A DNA stretch of 64,000 nt from Paraburkholderia sprentiae WSM5005 (GTDB lineage: Bacteria; Pseudomonadota; Gammaproteobacteria; Burkholderiales; Burkholderiaceae): positions 558,001-622,000 of the forward strand of contig NZ_CP017562.2 of NCBI RefSeq assembly GCF_001865575.2, written 5' to 3'. A model generated the notes under the pieces. It was given only the letters and a program-made list of their open reading frames with translations, was not told where the DNA came from and searched no databases. Positions 1-7,380 of this stretch are shown piece by piece (the first letter of the stretch is position 1; the number at the start of each line of letters is the position of its first letter). Made by a program: the position numbers and the translations under genes.

Positions 1-234
1 GTCGAAAATTTCCAGCGTCCGCTTGGCGAAACAGATGGCGCGCGAGCCGCTCGACAGCGTGTCGTCGTTATCGACGAGCACGGTACGCACGCCCTGCTGC
101 GCAAGATCGATCGCGGCGCTCAGCCCGACAGGGCCCGCTCCGATCACGACGACCGGATAGGTAGTGGGCGTCGCGGCGTCGTGGTCGGCGGCTCGCTCGT
201 AGTCGAACCGCATCGTTTGATAATCGATTTGCAT
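1..234 (-). CDS. FAD-dependent aromatic-ring monooxygenase, 5' part only (cut by window edge)
   Basis: Only the first 78 codons are present; the gene runs off the left edge. The N-terminus holds a Rossmann dinucleotide-binding motif, GAGPVG at residues 32-37, in a VVVIGAGPVGLSAA context, followed near residue 68 by an SRAIC segment. Both fit class A flavoprotein hydroxylases of the MhpA/PobA/3-hydroxybenzoate 6-hydroxylase group, which hydroxylate phenolic substrates with NAD(P)H and O2. The ATG at 232-234 is preceded by GGAGA at a good distance. The substrate cannot be told from this fragment. Just downstream (to the right) lie remnants of homoprotocatechuate-type meta-cleavage genes, which fits a former aromatic catabolic locus, but linkage is inference. 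Confidence 0.75.
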   Translation of the reverse strand, partial: MQIDYQTMRFDYERAADHDAATPTTYPVVVIGAGPVGLSAAIDLAQQGVRTVLVDNDDTLSSGSRAICFAKRTLEIFD

Positions 235-272
235 CGTGTCTCCGTGTGCTGCGCGTCGGATTTATTAATCTA

Positions 273-297
273 TAGCAAGTATCATTGCTCCTTGCTA
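273..297. promoter_or_regulatory. Perfect inverted repeat upstream of the monooxygenase
   Basis: TAGCAAG (273-279) and CTTGCTA (291-297) are exact reverse complements separated by 11 bases, in an A/T-rich stretch about 39 bases before the monooxygenase start. Position and symmetry fit an operator for a LysR- or MarR-type regulator, which is not present in the window. Confidence 0.45.
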
Positions 298-615
298 ATA
301 TTTGCCATTCTATGCAGCTTTCGGTCGGGACGAATCTGTGTTTACCCCTGGTGTGGCTAGTCAAGACGCGCCGATGCGACCGCGGAACGGCCTGGTTGCG
401 GGTTGAAAGGCGATGCCATGCTGGCGGTGGAGAGCGAAGAAGCGGGCGAATTCATGCACACGCCGGGTGGATGGAGACGGGGCGAGTTAGCGAGGCGAAG
501 GGAAAGGAACGCTAGGGGAAGGGGGGCGAGGGAAAGGCGCTTCCGGGCGCGGCGCAGACCGCCAAGGTCCTGCCGCGCTCTCGCGAGTGGACCTGTGCAG
601 TGCAAAGCGAGCGCT
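298..615. other. Intergenic region with no supported gene
   Basis: Several short open frames cross this stretch in all directions but none has a recognisable domain, ribosome binding site or consistent codon use. It separates the monooxygenase promoter from the tail of the hpaI remnant. Confidence 0.5.
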
Positions 616-1235
616 TCAGTAGCCGCCTTTAGGCGCAGTCGAGAGGGTGGCAATCTGTTTGTACGACGCGGACAGATCGGAAGCAGCCTTACTGAACAAA
701 CCGGTACCGTACCCACCGCGACGAACGTCGCACCCGCTTCGAGGTATTCCATCGCAATCTCGCGGTCTGGCGCCAGCACGTCGGCAGCTTTGCTCGTAGC
801 GCGCACCGTCTGGATACCGTTGCGGATCGCGTCCCGGACGCGAGGCGCGGCCGGCTTGCCGAGCAGGCCCGTCGATGCGGGCCAGGCCGAAGAACACGCC
901 GTCTATGCTGCCTGTATTCGCAATCGCGGCGAGGTTACCCAAGCCGGTTTTGTTCTTCACCTGTACCAACACGCACAATTCCTGCGCCACCGTCGCCAGA
1001 TAGTCGGGGATACAGTTCCAGCGCGGCGCCAGCGCACTGCCGACGTCCCGAATGCCCCGCGGCGGGTAGCGCCTTGTGGCGACCGCGTCGGCGGCTTGCT
1101 CCGGTGTTTCGATCATCGGCAACAGCAGGCTCTGTGCGCCGATATCGGGCAACTGCTTGATTAGCGCGGCATTGCTGCGCACGGGCCGCAGCACCGGATG
1201 CGATGGGTAAGCGGCGACCGCTTGCAGTTGCGCGA
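616..1235 (-). pseudogene. hpaI: Remnant of HpcH/HpaI aldolase (4-hydroxy-2-oxoheptanedioate aldolase), frameshifted
   Basis: Reading the minus strand, one frame carries the start of the family core (LQAVAAYPSHPVLRPV, then ALIKQLPDIGAQSLLLPMIE, RYPPRGIRDVGSALA and VQVKNKTGL), which matches class II HpaI aldolases that cleave 4-hydroxy-2-oxoheptanedioate to pyruvate and succinic semialdehyde. The frame then breaks near 850; the next part (VRATSKAADVLAPDREIA, EYLEAGATFVAVGT) continues in another frame, and after a second break near 700 the C-terminus (LFSKAASDLSASYKQ) resumes. The N-terminus with the metal-binding region is missing and joins directly to an hpaH remnant. Two frameshifts plus truncation make it non-functional unless there are sequencing errors. 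Confidence 0.75.
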
Positions 1236-1490
1236 GCGTGCTGCGGATGCGGTTCGGACGTCAACGAGCCACTGAGGATCACGGCGCTGGCGTTCAGGAC
1301 TTGGTCGCAGCGCGGATCTTGTTCGAGAGCCAGGTGGCGCCATTGGCGCGATGATTCAGCACCGCCGCCTGACCGCTTTCCTCGACCGCCCCGTCTTGTA
1401 CAGCAGTGCACCGACGCACCGCAGATCGATCTCCAGCGTACCCACAAGACGACCGCCCAGCACAGGCGGCCGTGCTTGTGCGAATGGAGC
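1236..1490 (-). pseudogene. hpaH: Remnant of 2-oxo-hept-4-ene-1,7-dioate hydratase C-terminal part
   Basis: The minus strand carries, in two frames, pieces typical of the HpaH/MhpD hydratase family: PPVLGGRLVGTLEIDLR and GALLYKTG in one frame, then AVEESGQAAVLNHRANGAT and WLSNKI in another, then VLNASAVILSGSLT in a third. These correspond in order to the C-terminal third of the family. The piece runs without spacing into the hpaI remnant, so a deletion appears to have fused hpaH and hpaI. In intact homoprotocatechuate clusters these genes are adjacent and act consecutively; here both are broken. Confidence 0.65.
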
Positions 1491-1491
1491 C

Positions 1492-1806
1492 ATGGAACTG
1501 ATACCGAAGGAACGCTTCGCCGTAGAACAGCGGCGCGCGCTGCTGTCGTTGACGGACACGAGCGCCGAACTGGTGCGGGTGATTTCGAAAGACCTCGCAG
1601 CGCATTACCACCCGCGCGAACCGACGATCGGCACGGAGATCGTCGAGCGCGTGTATCGCGCCATCGACGATCTGAACGTGGGGCGCAACACGACGAATGA
1701 GGACGCGCCGGACGGTTATGCGCCGGACTGGCTCGCGGCCGGTGCATCCCGCAGTCCGAGCAGCCACGGAATCTGGCTCGTGTTGTGCATATCGAGTTTC
1801 TTATAG
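1492..1806 (+). CDS. Hypothetical protein, probably truncated
   Basis: An ATG at 1492 opens a 104-codon frame with good high-GC codon use for about the first 84 residues (begins MELIPKERFAVEQRRALLSL). This part is helical and charged and contains no domain I recognise. The last 20 residues are antisense to what looks like a LuxR-type fragment on the other strand, so the natural C-terminus may have been lost at a rearrangement near 1745. It sits immediately beside the broken hpaH remnant, which adds to the view that this is a scrambled junction. Function unknown. Confidence 0.4.
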   Translation: MELIPKERFAVEQRRALLSLTDTSAELVRVISKDLAAHYHPREPTIGTEIVERVYRAIDDLNVGRNTTNEDAPDGYAPDWLAAGASRSPSSHGIWLVLCISSFL

Positions 1807-1845
1807 GCGCAACGCAGGTAATGCGGCACCGCCTGCACGATGCGA
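1716..1845 (-). pseudogene. Possible fragment of a LuxR-type helix-turn-helix
   Basis: The minus strand reads VPHYLRCAYKKLDMHN followed by IPWLLGLRD, which resembles the end of a LuxR/GerE recognition helix and following strand (HLRRAYxKLxVHNRxQLxxLLG). No start, receiver or complete HTH is present, and it ends shortly after. The assignment rests on this short match only. Confidence 0.3.
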
Positions 1846-1886
1846 ATTCGGCACACCGTTTTGCCGGTTTGCCCAGCGCGAAGGCG

Positions 1887-1918
1887 AAAAAAAACCGCGC
1901 AGTGCATTCACCGCGCGG
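1887..1918 (-). terminator. Rho-independent terminator of flhDC
   Basis: On the minus strand the arms CCGCGC and GCGCGG (1913-1918 and 1895-1900) enclose an inner GTG/CAC pairing and are followed by eight T residues (the A run at 1887-1894). It lies about 60 bases after the flhC stop. Confidence 0.85.
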
Positions 1919-1979
1919 ATATCTGTGAGCTTCGGTTTGAATCGGACTGGCCGCGTCTCGCGTCGGGCGAATCGATCGC

Positions 1980-2549
1980 TCAGGCGGCCTGCGCAACCTG
2001 CGCTGCGTCGAGCGCTTCCTGGCGGGCGGCAGCCGCCTTCTTCGTCTTGCCGGCACGCGACGGCGGCTGGCACGCGCCGCACACCACGTTGTGCTGCAGG
2101 TCATGCTTGTGCGCGACGAACTTGCCGGTACAGCGGCAGCATTTGGTCAATTGCAGGATGTCCGCGTCGAAGAAACGCACGAGCGTCCACGCGCGCGTCA
2201 GATCGAGCACCGGTTCTGTATCGCTGTGCCGACAGTGTTCGAGATACAACCGGTAGCCCTTGGTCAGCGCATCCAGGTGCGAGCAGCGCGCCTCGTTCTT
2301 CAGGAACAGGTACGTGTTGTAGAACAGCGACGCGTGAATGTTCGCGAGCCACGTCATGTACCAGTCCGCCGAGAACGGCAGCATGCCCTTGGGCGGCGAC
2401 ACCCCCTTGACCTCGCGATACAGACGGATCATGCGGTCGCGCGACAGCGTCAACTCGCTCTCGAGTACCTGCATGCGGGCGCCGAGTTCGATCAGTGCGA
2501 TTGCGCGGAATACTTCCTGTGCATCTTCGGTCAGGCTTCGCTTGAGCAT
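1980..2549 (-). CDS. flhC: Flagellar transcriptional regulator FlhC
   Basis: This 189-residue protein is FlhC, which with FlhD forms the FlhD4C2 complex that activates class II flagellar genes. The characteristic core (MLKRSLTEDAQEVFRAI, LIELGARMQVLESELTLSR, SPPKGMLPFSADWYMTW) is intact, and the C-terminal zinc site is visible as the cysteine pairs CCRC and CGAC. The ATG at 2547-2549 has GAGGTGA just upstream; a longer frame exists but its extension lies in flhD. It follows flhD by 14 bases, so the two are one transcript, ending at the strong hairpin at 1887-1918. The lysine-rich tail (KTKKAAAARQEALDAA) is typical of beta-proteobacterial FlhC. Confidence 0.96.
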   Translation of the reverse strand: MLKRSLTEDAQEVFRAIALIELGARMQVLESELTLSRDRMIRLYREVKGVSPPKGMLPFSADWYMTWLANIHASLFYNTYLFLKNEARCSHLDALTKGYRLYLEHCRHSDTEPVLDLTRAWTLVRFFDADILQLTKCCRCTGKFVAHKHDLQHNVVCGACQPPSRAGKTKKAAAARQEALDAAQVAQAA

Positions 2550-2563
2550 GGCAGTCACCTCGA

Positions 2564-2884
2564 TCAGGCAAATTGCTCGGCGGGCTGGCCTGCAAGCAGG
2601 ATCGCCGTGTGGGTCGGTGCAACTGCGGCGTGCTTGGTCGATTGCGTCAACGCCGACAGCATCGCGTGGTCGTTGAAGCGGAAAAAGCACAAAAGCTGAT
2701 CGGAAGAGGCCAGCTTGACGATCTGCGCGAGCGACAGCCCGACAAGCAAGTCAGCCAGTTCCGACGACAGCCCCAGCCGGAACATGCCGACCGGTTTGTC
2801 CTCGCGCAACATGCGTTGCGCGAGCATGATGTAAGACAAGTTAATCTCGCGGATTGAATCCAGCGTCTCGCTGCTACGGTCCAT
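2564..2884 (-). CDS. flhD: Flagellar transcriptional regulator FlhD
   Basis: A 106-residue FlhD, first gene of the flhDC operon. The family core is clear: LDSIREINLSYIMLAQRML at residues 7-25 (the dimerising helix region) and a C-terminal half ending FRFNDHAMLSALT. FlhD does not bind DNA strongly alone and works with FlhC as master activator of flagellum and chemotaxis genes. The ATG at 2882-2884 was chosen because upstream codons in the same frame do not match the family. A long upstream region of nearly 600 bases likely holds the regulated promoter. Confidence 0.95.
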   Translation of the reverse strand: MDRSSETLDSIREINLSYIMLAQRMLREDKPVGMFRLGLSSELADLLVGLSLAQIVKLASSDQLLCFFRFNDHAMLSALTQSTKHAAVAPTHTAILLAGQPAEQFA

Positions 2885-3467
2885 GTTCTCTGTTTTCCGA
2901 AGCCCCGAATTACCATGTCGGCTTTGCGCCGTTATGACTTTTTTGCGTCGCCGGAGACCTCGCCTCCGGCTATATCTTGCTCGGCTACAGGCCGCGAACA
3001 TTTGATACAAGCCGTTACATTTCGTAACAGCTTGGGACGAATTGTATGAAGCGTAAAACCAGAAAGCAATCCCTTGTCGAAAAAATATCTCAAAAAAATG
3101 CATGAATTTTCGGTAAGATTTTCACGCCGTTGTAATGAACGCTTCGGGGTGCATTTTGAGGGTTTGGAGACTTGCCTCTAATCCATGAAAACCCTTGCTG
3201 GATCGGCCTCCTGCCAAGTGGCACAGGCGACGAATGCCCGCCGCGGGACGACCGGCAAGTTTCTGCGGGATTAGAAGGGAATAGAAAGCGTTGGAATAGA
3301 CGGTAATAAATACTCGCCATGGGCGACGCATGGGGGACGGATGAAGGATGTAACGGGAGGAACCGCCCCCGGTTACAAATTCCACCAGGCGCGAACCCGA
3401 GTTGTAACGAGGTCGTAACGAGGCGCACAGATGCGGACAGGCGGCCCCGCGCCAAGGATTCGAGGCG
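2885..3467. promoter_or_regulatory. Long flhDC upstream region with repeated GTAAC/GTTAC boxes
   Basis: No gene is supported in this 583-base stretch. It includes an A/T-rich tract around 3056-3125, an inverted repeat GTTAC-N5-GTAAC at 3014-3028, single boxes near 3347 and 3370, and a direct repeat GTAACGAGG at 3404-3412 and 3415-3423. A long, box-rich leader is expected for the flagellar master operon, which integrates many inputs; which regulator uses these boxes is unknown. Confidence 0.45.
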
Positions 3468-4004
3468 CTATGCCAGGAACCGCGCCATCAGATCCTCGTC
3501 ATGGAACCTGCCGTCGACGTGCAAGGCGTCGACTTCACACCCATATTTCCGAAACCCGAGCGATTCATACAGCTTGCGCGCTGCGTCGTTGCGGCTCCCC
3601 ACGGTGAGCTGCACCTGCCGCAAGCCGTCGACGCGCGCCGCGCGGGTCAATAGCTCGGTGAGCAGCGCACGCCCGACCCCGCGACCTGCCGTTTCCTGTG
3701 CGACATACATGCCGACCACGCTCGCCTTGTGCCGCTCCTTGTGGGCTTTATTGCGCAGCAGACCTACGACGCCGATCAACGGAGCATCCGCCGACGCGTA
3801 GGCGCCAAGCAGAAACGTGCCTTCCGTCTCGGAACCCTGCAATGTCGAGTCGTACTGCGCGGCGCCTTTCGCGAGCGCCTCCTCGTAGCTTTGTCCAAAG
3901 GAGGCCGGATGCGCTTTCAGCCCGCGCAAACGAAGCTGGAAATAGGCATCGCGGTCGGCGGGTCCGAGCTGGCGGATGAGCAGGGTGTCGGCGTTGTCGG
4001 ACAT
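3468..4004 (-). CDS. GNAT family N-acetyltransferase
   Basis: This 178-residue protein has the GNAT fold: an N-terminal IRQLGPADRDAYFQLR segment, a central beta-strand GVVGLLR, and the acetyl-CoA pyrophosphate-binding motif at about residues 105-112 (ETAGRGVG) after VVGMYV. The end KLYESLGFRKYGCE is the usual motif B. It should transfer acetyl from acetyl-CoA to an amine, but the substrate (small molecule, protein N-terminus or antibiotic) is not predictable. I use the ATG at 4004; a GTG at 4040 in the same frame would add 12 residues and is possible because the Shine-Dalgarno (AGGTG) before the ATG is very close. It lies 45 bases after the XRE gene and may be cotranscribed with it. Confidence 0.85.
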   Translation of the reverse strand: MSDNADTLLIRQLGPADRDAYFQLRLRGLKAHPASFGQSYEEALAKGAAQYDSTLQGSETEGTFLLGAYASADAPLIGVVGLLRNKAHKERHKASVVGMYVAQETAGRGVGRALLTELLTRAARVDGLRQVQLTVGSRNDAARKLYESLGFRKYGCEVDALHVDGRFHDEDLMARFLA

Positions 4005-4049
4005 ATCACCTGTTCGTGGCAGGTCGTGCGAAAGGGGCACGCATAGCGG

Positions 4050-4898
4050 CTACCCGCGCTGCTGTTCGGCAAACTCGCGCAGCGCCGCCGCAGTTTGCCG
4101 ATCTGCTGGAAAGAACGCCTCGATCGCGAGTTCCGACAGCGTAACGTCCACCGGCGTGCCGAAGACCGTGGTGGTGCTGAAAAACGACAGCACGCCAAGC
4201 GGCGTGCGCAGCCGCAAGGGCACGGCGATCTGGCTGAGGACTGCATCGTCCGGCATGGCGGCGTCTGCATCCGGCGGCGCGGGATAGGCGGCCAGTTCGT
4301 CGCGCAGTGCGCTCAGCGTGTCGTCGCCGCTGACGTCGATCTGTCGTTGCAGCCGGGCCAGCACGTGCTCGCGCCACGCGTGCCAGTTGACGATCGACGC
4401 CGCAATGCCTTGCGGATGCAGGCTCAGGCGCAGCGCGTTGACCGGCGGCTTCAGCAGTTCGGGACTCGCGCCGCTCAGCAACGGCGCGATCGCATTGTTG
4501 GTCGCCACGATGGTCCAGTGCCGGTCGATCGCGAGCGCGGGGTAGGGCTCGTGTCCGTTGAGCACCAGTTCGACGGCTTCGCGCGCGGCGGCGAGCTGGG
4601 GGTCGGAGAGAGGACGTTCGCGAAACAGCGGCGCGTAACCGGCCGCGACGAGCAGTGCATTGCGCGCGCGCAGCGGCACCTCGAGGCGCTCGGCCAGATG
4701 CATGACCATTTCCCGGCTCGGCAGCGCGCGCCCTGATTCGACAAAGCTCAGATGGCGCGTCGAAATCTCGGCCTCCGTGGCGAGCAGCAACTGACTCATG
4801 CGCCGCCGTTGCCGCCATTCGCGCAGCAGATCGCCGACCGAGCGACTGACCGTCGGCGCGGATGACGGAGCGGTTTGTGCAATAGAGAGTGTGTTCAT
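4050..4898 (-). CDS. XRE-family transcriptional regulator with MmyB-like ligand-binding domain
   Basis: A 282-residue regulator. Residues about 20-75 form an HTH of the Cro/cI type (VGDLLREWRQRRRMSQLLLA, then ISTRHLSFVESGRALPSREM). The rest matches the MmyB-like ligand-binding domain (AIDRHWTIVATNNAI, RHLSFVESG earlier, LRLSLHPQGIA, LGVLSFFSTTTVFGTP), a PAS-like fold that binds fatty acids or similar ligands in characterised members. The ATG at 4896-4898 was chosen over two upstream ones because the sequence before it is not conserved in style. It is divergent from an NTF2-like gene, with repeated GATTACCTG sites between them, so it probably controls that gene and itself. Confidence 0.88.
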   Translation of the reverse strand: MNTLSIAQTAPSSAPTVSRSVGDLLREWRQRRRMSQLLLATEAEISTRHLSFVESGRALPSREMVMHLAERLEVPLRARNALLVAAGYAPLFRERPLSDPQLAAAREAVELVLNGHEPYPALAIDRHWTIVATNNAIAPLLSGASPELLKPPVNALRLSLHPQGIAASIVNWHAWREHVLARLQRQIDVSGDDTLSALRDELAAYPAPPDADAAMPDDAVLSQIAVPLRLRTPLGVLSFFSTTTVFGTPVDVTLSELAIEAFFPADRQTAAALREFAEQQRG

Positions 4899-4931
4899 GC
4901 CATCGATCATAGTCGAAGCGCGCAAGCAATC

Positions 4932-5006
4932 GATTACCTGTCAGGTCATGCTCCGCTAATTGCGCGAGAGCGACACTGCATCCGCCTGATTACCTGCCAC
5001 GTAATC
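4932..5006. promoter_or_regulatory. Candidate operator cluster between XRE regulator and NTF2-like gene
   Basis: GATTACCTG occurs at 4932-4940 and again at 4988-4996. The first overlaps a palindrome ACCTG-T-CAGGT (4936-4946); the second starts an inverted repeat GATTAC-N7-GTAATC (4988-5006). Two related dyads in a divergent promoter next to an HTH gene are a likely autoregulatory site. Confidence 0.5.
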
Positions 5007-5105
5007 GACGCAATGCACGCGAGCAGCCAATCTTCATTCCGAGCCCGCCGCATGCAACGCGTATGCCGCGCGAAGTGCTCGATTCTGCCAATCAAGGAGT
5101 TTGTG

Positions 5106-5474
5106 ATGAATGCGCATACCGATTTGATCGACCGTTACTTCGATAGCTGGAACGAGACCGATGGCGCGCGCCGTCGCGAGTTGATCGCGGCAACGTGGAG
5201 CGTCGATGCCGACTATCGCGACCCGCTGCTGGCGGGTACCGGCCACGATGGTATCGACGCAATGATCCGCGCGGTGCATGAGCGGTTTCCCCATCACACG
5301 TTTCGCCGTACGACCGACGTCGACGGCTTCGCGGATCGCGTGCGGTTCTCGTGGGCACTGACGACGCCCGCGGGCGAGGCGATCGTGAAGGGCTCGGACT
5401 TCGGTGTGGTGGACGCGCATGGGCGCTTGCAAGCGGTCACCGGTTTCCTGGACGAAGCCCCCGGCGGCGCCTGA
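5106..5474 (+). CDS. NTF2-like (SnoaL-type) family protein
   Basis: A 122-residue cone-fold protein of the nuclear transport factor 2/SnoaL group. The start MNAHTDLIDRYFDSWNETD, the YRDPLLAGTGHDGIDAMI segment and FRRTTDVDGFADRVRFSW strand are typical. Such proteins act as small-molecule isomerases, cyclases or binding proteins; no catalytic residue set identifies a reaction here. The ATG at 5106 follows AAGGAG about eight bases upstream. It is transcribed away from the XRE regulator across a repeat-bearing intergenic region, so control by that regulator is likely (inference). A small membrane protein gene follows after 23 bases. Confidence 0.8.
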   Translation: MNAHTDLIDRYFDSWNETDGARRRELIAATWSVDADYRDPLLAGTGHDGIDAMIRAVHERFPHHTFRRTTDVDGFADRVRFSWALTTPAGEAIVKGSDFGVVDAHGRLQAVTGFLDEAPGGA

Positions 5475-5497
5475 GGCGCTGTTCATCGGAGACGAAC

Positions 5498-5779
5498 ATG
5501 CACGAGCCCGCCGCTGCGAAACCTGCCCAAATCCATCTCGCGTTGTCGCGCGTCGCGGCCGCGCTCGACGCGTTATCGAGCGCGATCGCTGGTTTTGCGC
5601 TGCTCGGCGGCGCGCGCGCGTTCATGTTCGTCGCACTGTTCGGCTGGCGCGAGCCGGTGCTCGGCGGCGCGGGGCTCGTGCTGCTCGCGGTGGTCGGATG
5701 GCTGCGCTGGCAATGTGGTGCGAGCGCAGCGCCGCAACGCGCGAGAGGTGCTTGCTACAATCGATCGTCGTGCGGATAA
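5498..5779 (+). CDS. Small hypothetical membrane protein
   Basis: A 93-residue frame starting at the ATG at 5498, with GGAGA a few bases upstream. It has two hydrophobic stretches (around ALSSAIAGFALLGG and GLVLLAVVGWLRW), suggesting two or three membrane passes, and an ordinary polar tail. No family recognised. It follows the NTF2-like gene closely on the same strand and probably shares its transcript. Confidence 0.55.
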   Translation: MHEPAAAKPAQIHLALSRVAAALDALSSAIAGFALLGGARAFMFVALFGWREPVLGGAGLVLLAVVGWLRWQCGASAAPQRARGACYNRSSCG

Positions 5780-5854
5780 CGCGTGACAATGATCTTGCGC
5801 GAAGCGCACGACCCACCCCCGCGACCCGTTCCGAACGAACGACCAGGAGACCCC

Positions 5855-6325
5855 GTGCTGAAAAATCTTGACCCGCTACTGAACGCCGATATCCTGCATG
5901 CGCTGCGCTCGATGGGGCACGGCGACGAGCTCGTGATCTGCGACGCGAACTTCCCCGCTGATGCGGTCGCGCGCGATACCGTGCTCGGTAAGCCGCTGCG
6001 TCTGGATGGCGTCAGTTCGCCGCGCGCGATCCGCGCGGTGCTGTCGGTGCTGCCGCTCGACACCTTCATCGAGCATCCCGCGTCGCGCATGGAAGTGGTT
6101 GGCGAGCCGCACACGATTCCCGCGGTGCAGCGCGAGGCACAAGCCGAGGTCAATGCGGGGGAGGGCCGCGAGGTGCCGTTCGTGTCGATCGAGCGATTCG
6201 CGTTTTACGAGCGTGCGCGTCGCGCGTACTGCGTGATCGCGACCGGCGAGGAGCGCGGCTACGGTTGCTTCGTGTTCACGAAAGGCGTGTTGCTTGCGCC
6301 GGATGCGCCACGCACATACGCATAG
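5855..6325 (+). CDS. RbsD/FucU family sugar mutarotase
   Basis: A 156-residue RbsD/FucU fold protein, which interconverts alpha and beta anomers of sugars such as fucose or ribose. The catalytic-region signature LLNADILHALRSMGHGDELV with the conserved histidine near residue 22, the VICDANFPA strand, and the C-terminal YGCFVFTKGV (FucU-type ending) are all present. I chose the GTG at 5855, preceded by AGGAGA four bases away, rather than an upstream ATG at 5783. It stands without a sugar catabolic operon, so its substrate is uncertain; FucU is the closer subtype by its ending. Confidence 0.88.
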   Translation: MLKNLDPLLNADILHALRSMGHGDELVICDANFPADAVARDTVLGKPLRLDGVSSPRAIRAVLSVLPLDTFIEHPASRMEVVGEPHTIPAVQREAQAEVNAGEGREVPFVSIERFAFYERARRAYCVIATGEERGYGCFVFTKGVLLAPDAPRTYA

Positions 6326-6359
6326 TGTGTCCACCTTCCTCGATGCGCCACGACCCATC

Positions 6360-6767
6360 ATGAGCTTCCAGCTAGACAGTCTCGATCATCTGGTTCTGAA
6401 CGTCGCCGATGTCGAAGTCAGCGCGGCGTGGTACGCGCAGATGCTCGGCATGCGCCGCATCGAGTTCGCGTCGCGCAGCGGCACGCGCGTGGCGATGACC
6501 TACGGCAATCAGAAGATCAACCTGCGCCCTGCGTCGGCTGATACCGGCGCATGGTTCACGTCGCGCGAGGCGGTGCCGGGCACGGCGGACCTGTGTTTCG
6601 TGACCACCGCGAGCCCGGACGACGTCAAGGCGCACTGGCGCGCGCAAGGCGTCGCGATCGAGGCCGGGCCGGTGGAGCGCGACGGCGCGCGCGGCAAGAT
6701 GACGTCGGTGTATTGCCGCGACCCGGACGGCAACCTGATCGAGGTCGCCACGTATCCGCCAGCCTGA
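6360..6767 (+). CDS. VOC family (glyoxalase/bleomycin-resistance fold) protein
   Basis: A 135-residue single VOC domain. LDHLVLNVADVEVSAAWYAQ opens it, with a metal-ligand histidine in LDHLVL, and the end YCRDPDGNLIEVATYP carries the usual glutamate ligand. These proteins bind a divalent metal and act as dioxygenases, lyases or resistance proteins; this short form is often annotated as virulence-like VOC protein without known substrate. It lies 34 bases after the mutarotase gene and could be cotranscribed. The ATG at 6360 is the only sensible start. Confidence 0.85.
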   Translation: MSFQLDSLDHLVLNVADVEVSAAWYAQMLGMRRIEFASRSGTRVAMTYGNQKINLRPASADTGAWFTSREAVPGTADLCFVTTASPDDVKAHWRAQGVAIEAGPVERDGARGKMTSVYCRDPDGNLIEVATYPPA

Positions 6768-6869
6768 GCGCGCTTGGAAATCGCCGCCATTGCACATATG
6801 CTCAGGGGCGAGGCGGGGAACTGAGTCCGTCCGTTCGGGTCTGCTGCTTATTCAATTACGGAGTCCCCC

Positions 6870-7304
6870 ATGTCGCGTCCCGTCGATTTCGGCATTATTT
6901 TCATCGCTCGTCTTGCGCTTTCCGTGTTGTTCCTGTGGAGCGGGGTGATGAAACTGCTGGGCTATGCGGGCTTCGTCGGCTACCTGCATTCGAAGGGCGT
7001 CCCGTTCGTGCAGATCGCCGCGCCGATCGCAACCGCGGTCGAGGTGCTCGGCGGCCTGCTGCTCGTGATCGGCTTCAAGGTGCGGCCGCTCGCGCTGATC
7101 ATGGCCGTGTATACGGTCGCGACGGCGGTGCTCGGCCACGACTTCTGGAATATCACCGACCCTGCCTTGCAGCACGACATGGTGATCCATTTCTGGAAAA
7201 ACATCGGCATCGCGGGCGGTTTCCTGTTGCTGTTCGTGACGGGCGCGGGGCGTCTGAGCATCGACGGCGCGCGCGCGCCGCGCGGCGGTCTCGGCGGCTT
7301 GTGA
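6870..7304 (+). CDS. DoxX family membrane protein
   Basis: A 144-residue integral membrane protein with four hydrophobic segments typical of DoxX: FIARLALSVLFLWSGVMKL, the IAAPIATAVEVLGGLLLVIGF pair, LALIMAVYTVATAVLGH, and GIAGGFLLLFVTGAG. The motif around the first helix and the central GFKVRPLAL loop match the family. DoxX proteins are linked to quinone or thiol redox chemistry in some bacteria, but most have no known role. ATG at 6870 follows ACGGAG. A C-terminal arginine/glycine-rich tail ends the protein. Confidence 0.85.
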   Translation: MSRPVDFGIIFIARLALSVLFLWSGVMKLLGYAGFVGYLHSKGVPFVQIAAPIATAVEVLGGLLLVIGFKVRPLALIMAVYTVATAVLGHDFWNITDPALQHDMVIHFWKNIGIAGGFLLLFVTGAGRLSIDGARAPRGGLGGL

Positions 7305-7380
7305 GGCGCGAGCGCGCGCAGTCCACGCGGCCCGCATCGTGCTACGCAGCAGCTACGATCCGCGGCAATCAAGGGAGCAG

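Noticed and set aside
935-2104. A 389-codon minus-strand open frame across the hpa remnants and flhC
   Set aside because: Composition is arginine-rich, typical of antisense of GC-rich genes; it overlaps flhC and pieces of frameshifted hpa genes, and no domain appears beyond the HpaI/HpaH pieces, which are in other frames.
3090-3455. Minus-strand frame between flhD and the GNAT gene
   Set aside because: Low coding bias, no ribosome binding site and no domain; more likely the regulatory region.
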